Positions 1 to 5,474 are shown, counted from the stretch's first letter. The stretch: DNA of 11,502 nt from Clostridia bacterium (GCA_017504335.1 JAFVRI010000091.1:1-11502), one strand, 5' to 3'. Program-made: numbers and translations. Notes: generated by a model from the letters alone, not told the origin.

Positions 1-1494
1 GACCGTGTAGGTAGTACAGATGAAATTCTTATATTGCTTAATTGGAATTGCTCCGCAAGTATTATTAAGGATAAAAAAAGATCCATTCTTCAACTTGGTG
101 TCATTCTTCTTCATACATTGTCTGAGGAAGAACTGTACAACATTTTGTTACATGAATTTGCACACGTCTCCGACGATAACCGAAAAGCCTTCCGTGAATC
201 ACAGTACCATACTTGGCTTTGTGAAGAAAGTGAAGGATACAATAAGCTTAGTGTATTCCTCTCAAAGCTGTATTTGATTTTTGCCACAAAATATGCATTT
301 ATTTATATGTTTTATGATTATGCTTCGTCTGTGGTAAATGAATTATACGCCGATCAAACAATGGCAAAACACGGTGATCCCCAAGTTGCCGTATCTGCTC
401 TTTTGAAAACACATTACGACAAAATGTATTTTTGGGAAAGCTGTGTGAAAAACGAAACCTCTCTTTATGAACCTGAAGAGTTAAAGGCGGATTATCTTAC
501 AAACCGAATTTCAGACTTCAAAAAGGCTATCTCCGAGAGAAGCGAATATTGGAATGAACTGGTCTCCAAAGAGATACTTGCTAATAATGCCACCCATCCA
601 ACCTTAAAAATGCGTATGAACGCGCTGGGAATTCAAGACCTTTCCCTGACAGAGACAAAAAGCTCGGACGAATATATTGCAGAGTGTCAAAAGCTTCTTG
701 AGTTCTCCGAGAATATCATCTACGAGGAACGCTTAAAAACCTATAAAAATGATCGTAACGAGCAATTTGTAGAGCCGCTTGCGCGACTTGAAGAATGGCA
801 TCAAGCAGGAAATCCGATTTCACCGGAAACATATGCCGACCTTGTTTCCGATTTGAAAACGCTTGGAAAACATGAAGATGCTGAGGCTCTGTGTGATAAG
901 GTCATCGAAGTTCTCCCCAGTCTATCTTCTGCACACGCAACCTTTATGAAGGGTTCGACAATGCTTTATCGTTATGACGAGCGTGGCATGGAGCTGATCT
1001 ATCGCGCTATGGAACAAAATGGCAACTACATTGAAGAAGGTCTTAATATCATTGGTAATTTTTGCTGTCTTACCGGCAGAGAAGAGGCTTTGTTGGATTA
1101 CCGAAAGAAAGCAGGCAAATTGGCGCAAAAGCACGTTGATCAGGATTCGCAGATCTCCTTCCTTTCCAAAAATGACAATCTGACTAAAGAAACTTTACCC
1201 GATGGAATGTTAGAAGAAATTTTGTCATACATCAAATCTATCGATCAAGATATTATTCAAAACATATATTTAGTGAGAAAAACTGTTAGTGAGACTTTCT
1301 TTGCAAGTGTATTTATCATTCACTTTTATGGCGGTACAGATGCGCAAAGAGATGAGATAATGCACAAAATATTCCGTTTCCTTGATTCTCATCCAACAGA
1401 ATGGCAATTCTCGCTGTTTGATTATTTTGAATATCCCGAAATTAAAGTAGAAAAAATTGAGGGAAGCTTAGTGTTTTCTAAAGACAATAAATAA
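1..1494 (+). CDS. M48-family zinc metalloprotease with C-terminal helical/TPR-like region (5' partial)
   Basis: The reading frame is open from the first base, so the start lies upstream and 497 codons are visible. The internal TTG at 34 is not needed as a start. The gluzincin motif HEFAH is at visible residues 51-55 (bases 151-165). A downstream ELYAD segment (Glu at visible residue 114, Asp at 118) fits the third zinc ligand of family M48, so catalytic residues appear intact. An aromatic, hydrophobic stretch between them (bases about 270-330) could be membrane-associated. From about residue 150 on, the protein is helical and charged. The section around bases 830-1110 reads like degenerate TPR repeats, as in BepA-like M48 proteins, suggesting a partner-binding role. 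The substrate is unknown. The next gene begins 19 nt downstream and is probably co-transcribed. Family assignment is good, specific function is not. Confidence 0.75.
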   Translation, partial: DRVGSTDEILILLNWNCSASIIKDKKRSILQLGVILLHTLSEEELYNILLHEFAHVSDDNRKAFRESQYHTWLCEESEGYNKLSVFLSKLYLIFATKYAFIYMFYDYASSVVNELYADQTMAKHGDPQVAVSALLKTHYDKMYFWESCVKNETSLYEPEELKADYLTNRISDFKKAISERSEYWNELVSKEILANNATHPTLKMRMNALGIQDLSLTETKSSDEYIAECQKLLEFSENIIYEERLKTYKNDRNEQFVEPLARLEEWHQAGNPISPETYADLVSDLKTLGKHEDAEALCDKVIEVLPSLSSAHATFMKGSTMLYRYDERGMELIYRAMEQNGNYIEEGLNIIGNFCCLTGREEALLDYRKKAGKLAQKHVDQDSQISFLSKNDNLTKETLPDGMLEEILSYIKSIDQDIIQNIYLVRKTVSETFFASVFIIHFYGGTDAQRDEIMHKIFRFLDSHPTEWQFSLFDYFEYPEIKVEKIEGSLVFSKDNK

Positions 1495-1513
1495 AAATAT
1501 AAGGAGAACAAAC

Positions 1514-1924
1514 ATGTCATCATTGAAAAAATATTGCGAAAAGAACGGTTTGGACGAAAGCAAAACATTTAATATGATCGTTGGACAAGGCGGTGGAATT
1601 CTACCTCAGAAGGTTGGAATGCAAGGATATATTGCTGAAATCACAGATACCGCCATTATTTGCTCTAATGATAAGTTGAAGGTGAAAAAGGAAATTCCTT
1701 TTACATCCTTTACAAGCGCCGAGTTTGGAATTGGTAGTGCCCAGCTGTGGCTTCAATGCATTGTTGACGGTGCTCCGTTCGTTTTTTGCAGTCCAAGAAG
1801 AGATTGGAAAGACACAGCAGGAAAACTGTTATTAGAAAAGATCGGTGAACAGACTGAAATTAAAGGTTGGAAAGAATATAACGGATACACCGGAAAATTC
1901 TTTTTTATTTATTTGTGGAAATAA
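1514..1924 (+). CDS. Small conserved hypothetical protein, possible bacterial PH-like domain
   Basis: 136 residues. The ATG is preceded by AAGGAG at 1501-1506 with good spacing, and the gene lies 19 nt after the protease stop, so the two look like one operon. There is no signal peptide and no membrane segment, so the protein is probably cytoplasmic. The N-terminus is short and charged. Residues about 25-110 alternate short beta-type strands (for example YIAEITDTAIICS) and end in an amphipathic helix with RDWKDTAGKLLLEKI. That order, beta barrel then C-terminal helix, is what bacterial PH-like domains show, but this is a fold impression rather than a motif match. Function is unrecognised. The stop codon is 10 nt before the conserved core of repeat R1, so this gene closes the first visible cassette. 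Confidence 0.7.
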   Translation: MSSLKKYCEKNGLDESKTFNMIVGQGGGILPQKVGMQGYIAEITDTAIICSNDKLKVKKEIPFTSFTSAEFGIGSAQLWLQCIVDGAPFVFCSPRRDWKDTAGKLLLEKIGEQTEIKGWKEYNGYTGKFFFIYLWK

Positions 1925-1958
1925 TTTTGAAAAACCTTTCACCGAGGTGATGTTACCG

Positions 1959-2012
1959 TCAGGTTCTAGTGGGGGCAACTTCGTGCAGGTTCAAGTCCTT
2001 TTACCCGCACCA
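1959..2012 (+). pseudogene. tRNA-Leu(CAG) 3' half in R1
   Basis: 54 nt from U33 to CCA. Anticodon CAG is at 1960-1962, followed by anticodon-stem 3' side TCTAG, a long class-II variable arm, T-stem/loop with TTCAAGT (1990-1996), acceptor 3' strand TACCCGC (2002-2008), discriminator A and encoded CCA (2010-2012). The 5' half (acceptor GCGGGTA, D arm, anticodon-stem 5' side) is absent upstream, so this is not a working tRNA. T-stem position 50 is C facing T64, a mismatch. CAG with a long variable arm identifies leucine. Confidence 0.8.
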
Positions 2013-2015
2013 AAG

Positions 2016-2052
2016 AGAGACGCTCAAACCAAAGGTTTGGGCGTCTCTTTTT
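2016..2052 (+). terminator. Intrinsic terminator of R1
   Basis: A 15-bp stem (2016-2030 with 2034-2048, one G-T pair) has a 3-nt loop and is followed by a T run to 2052. It starts 3 nt after the CCA, as a native tRNA terminator would, and would end transcripts of the upstream protease operon. Confidence 0.85.
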
Positions 2053-2083
2053 GGTGTTGGTAAACGTTCATGGTTCTTCACAC

Positions 2084-2155
2084 GCGTTTTGCTTACAAAA
2101 CGCCGGAACGCCGCATAGATGTTTTGGAACATATCGCCGCATGATACGCGGCGTT
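2084..2155 (+). other. Conserved hairpin A and long stem B of R1
   Basis: Hairpin A: GCGTTTTG (2084-2091) pairs with CAAAACGC (2096-2103) over a 4-nt loop. Stem B: AACGCCGC (2107-2114) pairs with GCGGCGTT (2148-2155) and encloses 33 nt, inside which ATGTT/AACAT form a small hairpin. The same two stems occur at the same offsets in R3 with changed but still paired bases. There is no coding capacity here. Confidence 0.6.
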
Positions 2156-2173
2156 TGCGGAGAGTTCAAGTCC

Positions 2174-2263
2174 AACATACTATTTTTTCTCCCCCACCGA
2201 GCCTCCTTTTTTGCCCCCAAATTCATCAATTATAGGGCTTTCACTCCACTTTTGAAAAAACCC
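2174..2263 (+). other. Non-coding lead-in shared by the two lipoprotein cassettes
   Basis: This stretch matches 3540-3631 of the next unit in patches: a TATTTTTTCT tract, a CCCCCACCGA block, a pyrimidine run and ACTTTTGAAAA just before the -35 box. An interrupted inverted repeat, GCCC (2213-2216) with GGGC (2235-2238) and AATT/AATT within, occupies the place where the second unit has CCCTAAAA/TTTTAGGG. It may be a regulator site or only conserved by common descent. No gene is seen. Confidence 0.45.
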
Positions 2264-2292
2264 TTGACAATCTTTTTTGCACATGCTATACT
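2264..2292 (+). promoter_or_regulatory. Sigma-A promoter of lipoprotein A
   Basis: TTGACA at 2264-2269 and TATACT at 2287-2292 are separated by 17 bp, with TG at 2284-2285 giving an extended -10. The start would be near 2299, leaving a leader of about 27 nt. It lies downstream of the R1 terminator, so the cassette is transcribed independently. Confidence 0.85.
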
Positions 2293-2325
2293 GACCTTAC
2301 AATACTGTTTTCGGAGGAAAATTTG

Positions 2326-3297
2326 ATGAAAAAACCCGTTGCCTTTTTGCTTTGTTTGATCATGATACTTTCGCTGTTTTCATGTATGTCGAATGAAAAT
2401 CAAAATGATTTATCGTCAAACGAAAACACCAGCTTATCCGATGTAAATGATGATAGCACAGACGACGATAATACCACTCTGCAGCTCTCCAAAGCCGAGA
2501 CTGCTATGAAAATGTACGAGGCGGTATTGGAGAATGAAATAAAAGTATATGAAATAGATACTCAGGAATACAACTATTTGGCAGATTGCAGAACTCCGTA
2601 CGAGCGCATTTTGCTTCGCGACTGCGGGAATTTACGCTATGCCTATACAGATATTGACGGTGATTCCACAGAAGAGCTTGTCATTGATTGCAGAGACACA
2701 TTGATCTTGCGCTACTATGAGGGGATTGTTTACCTTTACTCGTTTACTTTCCGTCAATTATCTCATTTGTATATCGACGGGTCATACTCTTGGAATCATA
2801 CGGGAGAAAATTTTGAATACGGCGGCAGCCGAATATATTTTGAAGGCACAGAGTTAAAAACAAACGAGCTTTACCGTATTGTCAACGATGGTGAGCCGAA
2901 CGCTGAATATTATATGGAGGGCAAACAAGTAACAAAGAAAGAGTTTTTAAAGAATATCAATGATGGACCTGAATTTTGGTTGCAATTTGATCCGCTTGAG
3001 GTGTCGTGGCAAAAGGAAATTACTTCCGAGGAAGCTCTACAAATCGCATCCGAGTATTGGGGAACAGAAGATGGATTCACCGACTATGGTGCAGGCTCAA
3101 TGTGGATTAATCGCATTATGATATTGGATCCTCCTTCATCAGCTTGGGGGTATTATCACATCGGATTGCAGATAGATCACTATGGGAGAGATGAAAATGA
3201 TCTAAGAGTGCTTTTAGGGAGCAGTATGGAACATCTTTTTGTGAACTCTGTAACGGGAAAATGCCAAGACTACGTGCCAATCTATAGCGGAAAATAA
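2326..3297 (+). CDS. Lipoprotein A, unknown function, with DxDxD-type segment
   Basis: 323 residues. ATG 2326 is preferred over the TTG at 2323 because GGAGG (2313-2317) is 8 nt away and the Lys-Lys signal start follows directly. The signal peptide has a hydrophobic core and lipobox LFSC with Cys20, so it should be lipidated and anchored outside the membrane. Residues about 21-58 are a polar Ser/Asn/Asp linker. Residues about 60-240 form a domain shared with lipoprotein B, with the calcium-site-like TDIDGDSTEEL at 108-118, then an aromatic beta-rich part (DTLILRYYEG, SWNH). The last about 80 residues form a second small domain ending in a VTGK-type strand turn. No enzyme motif is recognised. 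The stop is flush with repeat R2: the AA of TAA are already repeat bases. Confidence 0.8.
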   Translation: MKKPVAFLLCLIMILSLFSCMSNENQNDLSSNENTSLSDVNDDSTDDDNTTLQLSKAETAMKMYEAVLENEIKVYEIDTQEYNYLADCRTPYERILLRDCGNLRYAYTDIDGDSTEELVIDCRDTLILRYYEGIVYLYSFTFRQLSHLYIDGSYSWNHTGENFEYGGSRIYFEGTELKTNELYRIVNDGEPNAEYYMEGKQVTKKEFLKNINDGPEFWLQFDPLEVSWQKEITSEEALQIASEYWGTEDGFTDYGAGSMWINRIMILDPPSSAWGYYHIGLQIDHYGRDENDLRVLLGSSMEHLFVNSVTGKCQDYVPIYSGK

Positions 3298-3321
3298 CCT
3301 TTCACCGAGGTGACGTTACCA

Positions 3322-3375
3322 TCAGGTTCTAGTGGGGGCAACTTCGTGAAGGTTCAAGTCCTTTTACCCGCACCA
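3322..3375 (+). pseudogene. tRNA-Leu(CAG) 3' half in R2
   Basis: Same 54-nt segment from U33 to CCA (3373-3375). It differs from R1 only at T-stem position 50 (A instead of C), which makes this T-stem fully paired (GAAGG with CCTTT). No 5' half is present, so it is not a functional tRNA. Confidence 0.8.
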
Positions 3376-3378
3376 AAA

Positions 3379-3416
3379 AGAGAAGCTCAAAACATAGGTT
3401 TGGGCTTCTCTTTTTT
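3379..3416 (+). terminator. Intrinsic terminator of R2
   Basis: AGAGAAGC pairs with GCTTCTCT, extended by CTCAAA/GGTTTG-type pairs, and is followed by six T. Compared with R1 and R3 one C-G pair has become A-T on both sides, a compensatory change. Confidence 0.85.
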
Positions 3417-3448
3417 CGTGTTGATAAAAGCTGATCCTTCTCTGCGTA

Positions 3449-3520
3449 CGTTTTTTTGCAAAATGCTCGGAACGCCATCGTTCAAGAGATAAATGCTTAC
3501 AGCAAGCCATACGTGGCGTT
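3449..3520 (+). other. Hairpin A (degraded) and stem B of R2
   Basis: Hairpin A survives only as CGTTTT/AAAATG around a 5-nt loop. Stem B is kept: AACGCCA (3471-3477) with TGGCGTT (3514-3520), where the G-C pair of R1/R3 is an A-T pair. The enclosed 36 nt are unlike those of R1. Confidence 0.5.
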
Positions 3521-3539
3521 TGTGGAGCATTTCAAATCC

Positions 3540-3631
3540 GATACACTATTTTTTCTTCCCCCACCGATCCTCTTTTTTTTGCCCTAAAAATCATTGATTT
3601 TAGGGTTTTCGCTCCACTTTTGAAAAGCCCC
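3540..3631 (+). other. Non-coding lead-in of lipoprotein B
   Basis: Matches 2174-2263 in patches (T tract, CCCCCACCGAT block, ACTTTTGAAAA). It carries the inverted repeat CCCTAAAA (3582-3589) with TTTTAGGG (3598-3605), ending 26 bp before the -35 box. This could be an operator. The short T run after it makes a terminator unlikely. No gene is seen. Confidence 0.45.
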
Positions 3632-3660
3632 TTGACAAGCTTTTTTGAATATGCTATACT
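3632..3660 (+). promoter_or_regulatory. Sigma-A promoter of lipoprotein B
   Basis: TTGACA (3632-3637), 17-bp spacer, TATACT (3655-3660) with TG at 3652-3653. It is nearly the same sequence as the promoter of lipoprotein A. A start near 3667 gives a leader of about 29 nt. Confidence 0.85.
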
Positions 3661-3695
3661 GATCTTACAATTCTACTTTTGGAGGGGAAAATTTG

Positions 3696-5168
3696 ATGAA
3701 AAAACTTGTTGCCGTTTTGATGTGTTTGATGATTGTGTTATCGCTGTTCTCCTGCAACGTGAAAATAGACGGCAACAGCTCGACCGATGCCGATAACGGC
3801 GCGGAGAACGGCACAAATGATACAAATAACACCAATCATGATCACGACAACGATGGGAACAACACTTCGGATGATGAGGAATACGGTCAGATCGTTGATT
3901 CCACCGACCACTATAAAATCATACGCGTAGGGCTCGGTGAAAACGAATATCACATCTATGACCGATGGGGCAAAGAGGTGCTTGTTGAGGTCACAAATAG
4001 ACCGCTTAGGATCTCCATAATCGACAAATTGATGATCGAAATTCGCATTGGAATGGGAACGGGCACATCGGTGAGCAAATACTATGACATACAGAACGAT
4101 CGTTTCTCCGAAGAATATCTTAATGTAGTTGCGGTTTCGGGAAATCTTTTGGCTTGCGTTGGTGCGTCGCAAGATGACGGTGCAACCAAAGGCTCTCTTG
4201 TGGTAAGAGATATATTTGACAAGAACGGATTTTTTAAGGCGTTTTCGTTGGATTTTTCTCCCCACGAGGTTATGCCGATATCGCACGCAGAATTCACGGA
4301 ACGTGAAATGGCGCTCGAACTCATATATTTAAACCAAAATTCCGAGATGGACGAGTCTGTCACTCTGCCCATTCGTACAAGCACCTTTGATAATGATGCC
4401 TTTACAGAAGCAGACCTGGCAATTATGGCATATGAGCAAGTTTTAAATGGAGTAAAACCGGTGTTTGATACGCGCTGGGCGTCGTACTTCTATCTTATGG
4501 ATGTCATCACACCTTACAATATGCCCCATCTTCAAGACGAGGAAAATCTGGAATATGCATATACGGATATGGACAAGGACGGTGTAAGTGAACTCGTAAT
4601 TGACTTCGGTGACACTTTAATACTTCGCTATTACGAAGGCACCGTTTACCTTTATTCATTTGTTTTTAGGAACCTATATTATCTCCAAACAGACGGTTCG
4701 CATTCTTGGAATCACAATGGAAGCGATTTTGAATACGGAGAAAATCAGCTTTATTTTGAGGGCATAGATATAAAAGAGAGATCGCTCTGGCATATTGTCA
4801 ATGACGGTGAACCCAATGCCGAGTATTATATCGGAGATAAGCAGGTTACAGAAGAGGAGATAATAAAATATTTTGAGGATAATCCCAAAACAAAAATCAA
4901 GTTTTCACCTCTTGAAGTTTCTTGGGTGAATAAAATCTCACAGGCTGATGCAGTATTACTTGCCCAAGCGTATTGGAATCCTTTTGGGGACGAAGGTGAA
5001 AAAGGATATATCATTGTGCCGGGATACAACGAAAATGCACCTCTTTTTGTTTACGTTATATTAAAAAAACACTATGTTGAAGATCATTGGTCTGTTATCG
5101 ATGAAATATGGATTCATAAAAATACGGGAGAAGCCATAATTCCATATACTCCCGACGGAAAAGGCTAA
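3696..5168 (+). CDS. Lipoprotein B, longer paralogue of lipoprotein A with an extra N-terminal domain
   Basis: 490 residues. ATG 3696 follows GGAGGGG (3681-3687) by 8 nt; the TTG just before it is less likely. The signal peptide is nearly that of A, with lipobox LFSC and Cys20. Residues about 21-60 are an extreme Asn/Asp/Thr linker (runs such as NDTNNTNHDHDNDGNN). Residues about 62-230 form a beta-rich domain absent from A. From about 233 to 420 the protein follows A closely, including DMDKDGVSEL (291-300), DTLILRYYEG, SWNH and IVNDGEPNAEYY. The last about 65 residues resemble A only loosely and contain an IHKNTGEA strand-turn. It is an exported, membrane-anchored protein of unknown function. 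Its stop is one nucleotide from repeat R3. The shared promoter and leader show that the two genes arose from one ancestor. Confidence 0.8.
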   Translation: MKKLVAVLMCLMIVLSLFSCNVKIDGNSSTDADNGAENGTNDTNNTNHDHDNDGNNTSDDEEYGQIVDSTDHYKIIRVGLGENEYHIYDRWGKEVLVEVTNRPLRISIIDKLMIEIRIGMGTGTSVSKYYDIQNDRFSEEYLNVVAVSGNLLACVGASQDDGATKGSLVVRDIFDKNGFFKAFSLDFSPHEVMPISHAEFTEREMALELIYLNQNSEMDESVTLPIRTSTFDNDAFTEADLAIMAYEQVLNGVKPVFDTRWASYFYLMDVITPYNMPHLQDEENLEYAYTDMDKDGVSELVIDFGDTLILRYYEGTVYLYSFVFRNLYYLQTDGSHSWNHNGSDFEYGENQLYFEGIDIKERSLWHIVNDGEPNAEYYIGDKQVTEEEIIKYFEDNPKTKIKFSPLEVSWVNKISQADAVLLAQAYWNPFGDEGEKGYIIVPGYNENAPLFVYVILKKHYVEDHWSVIDEIWIHKNTGEAIIPYTPDGKG

Positions 5169-5193
5169 ACCTTTCACCGAGGTAACGTCACCG

Positions 5194-5247
5194 TCAGGTT
5201 CCGGTGGGGGCAACTTCGTGGAGGTTCAAGTCCTTTTACCCACACCA
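5194..5247 (+). pseudogene. tRNA-Leu(CAG) 3' half in R3
   Basis: Same segment ending in CCA (5245-5247), with four differences from R1: anticodon-stem 3' side TCCGG instead of TCTAG, T-stem position 50 G (wobble with T64) and acceptor TACCCAC instead of TACCCGC. It thus derives from a slightly different tRNA-Leu, or has drifted. No 5' half is present. Confidence 0.78.
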
Positions 5248-5250
5248 AAG

Positions 5251-5287
5251 AGAGACGCTCAAACCAAAGGTTTGGGCGTCTCTTTTT
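5251..5287 (+). terminator. Intrinsic terminator of R3
   Basis: Stem and loop identical to R1 (15 bp with one G-T pair), five T at 5283-5287. It ends the lipoprotein B transcript. Confidence 0.85.
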
Positions 5288-5318
5288 GGTGTTGGTAAAC
5301 GTTCACGGTTCTTCACGC

Positions 5319-5393
5319 GCGGTTTGCTCGCAAACCGCCCGGAACGCCGCGCAAGCCAGGAGAAGCGATTTTAATTGCATGAGCCGCGGCGTT
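5319..5393 (+). other. Conserved hairpin A and stem B of R3
   Basis: Hairpin A: GCGGTTTG (5319-5326) with CAAACCGC (5331-5338), loop CTCG; the T-A pair of R1 is a G-C pair here. Stem B: AACGCCGCG (5343-5351) with CGCGGCGTT (5385-5393), nine pairs, enclosing 33 nt in which GCGAT/ATTGC form a small inner hairpin. Confidence 0.6.
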
Positions 5394-5435
5394 TGTGGAG
5401 GTGTTCAAGCTCTCTTCCCCGCGCAAAATAACGAA

Positions 5436-5474
5436 AAGGACGAAGAAGCTTTCCTTCTTCGTCCTTCTTTTTTG
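5436..5474. terminator. Strong hairpin terminator between array and cupin gene
   Basis: A 13-bp stem (5436-5448 with 5454-5466, centred on GGACGAAGAAG/CTTCTTCGTCC) is followed by CTTTTTT on the plus strand and flanked by an A-rich stretch on the other side. It can serve rightward transcription from R3 and, more weakly, the leftward isomerase gene that ends at 5520. Confidence 0.75.

Larger units (their letters stand above)
1933..2173 (+). repeat. Cassette repeat R1
   Basis: First of three direct repeats. Order: AACCTTTCACCGAGGT, near-palindrome GGTGATGTTACC (1946-1957), tRNA-Leu 3' half (1959-2012), terminator (2016-2052), hairpin A (2084-2103), stem B (2107-2155) and a closing GTTCAAGTCC (2164-2173). 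Over the first 154 positions I count nine differences from R3. R2 is equally close within the tRNA part but much more diverged after it. The right edge is set where R1 and R3 stop resembling each other. Beyond that point R1 and R2 go on matching into the lipoprotein promoters. Confidence 0.85.
3296..3539 (+). repeat. Cassette repeat R2
   Basis: Second copy, beginning inside the stop codon of lipoprotein A. Palindrome GGTGACGTTACC (3309-3320), tRNA half (3322-3375), terminator (3379-3416), weak hairpin A (3449-3465), stem B (3471-3520), right-edge TTTCAAATCC. Its tRNA half differs from R1 at one position of 54, while the DNA after the terminator is much more diverged. That contrast points to selection on, or repeated exchange of, the tRNA part. 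Confidence 0.82.
1..5412 (+). mobile_element. Putative tRNA-Leu 3'-end cassette array (genomic island, left end outside window)
   Basis: Three gene units in the same orientation (1-1924, 2326-3297, 3696-5168) are each followed at once by a repeat of about 241-245 bp that contains a tRNA-Leu 3' half. Spacing between repeat starts is 1363 and 1872 bp. The whole stretch is visibly AT-richer than the DNA to its right, and R3 sits at the composition change. Established knowledge: many tyrosine integrases cross over in a tRNA anticodon loop, so that the tRNA 3' part is repeated at element junctions. The shared tRNA block here starts in the anticodon loop. Inference: serial insertions or tandem duplications built an array of single-gene cassettes. 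No integrase or intact tRNA-Leu is visible, and both would be expected to the left of base 1. Serial duplication by homologous recombination is the main alternative. Confidence 0.5.
5168..5412 (+). repeat. Cassette repeat R3, junction with core chromosome
   Basis: Third copy. Palindrome GGTAACGTCACC (5181-5192), the exact reverse complement of the R2 version; tRNA half (5194-5247); terminator (5251-5287); hairpin A (5319-5338); stem B (5343-5393); closing GTTCAAG (5403-5409). After 5412 the sequence is unlike anything after R1 or R2 and becomes GC-rich. This is the copy expected to be the original chromosomal tRNA 3' end with its native downstream flank, if insertion at a tRNA-Leu is correct. 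Confidence 0.82.

Noticed and set aside
34..1494. TTG at 34 as the true start of the protease gene
   Set aside because: The frame is open to base 1, no ribosome binding site precedes 34, and the upstream codons are compatible with coding, so the gene is cut by the window edge.
1933..2012. A complete, functional tRNA-Leu gene
   Set aside because: Only the 3' half is present. No acceptor 5' strand GCGGGTA, D arm or anticodon-stem 5' side occurs upstream in any of the three copies.
2051..2326. Plus-strand open frame between R1 and lipoprotein A
   Set aside because: It spans hairpins, a promoter and the leader of lipoprotein A; composition is not protein-like.
3738..4286. Minus-strand open frame inside lipoprotein B (182 codons)
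   Set aside because: It mirrors the Asn/Asp-rich linker of lipoprotein B and has no ribosome binding site or family resemblance.
1933..5412. CRISPR array
   Set aside because: The repeats are about 240 bp, the spacing is over 1.3 kb and the intervals are genes; no cas genes are present.
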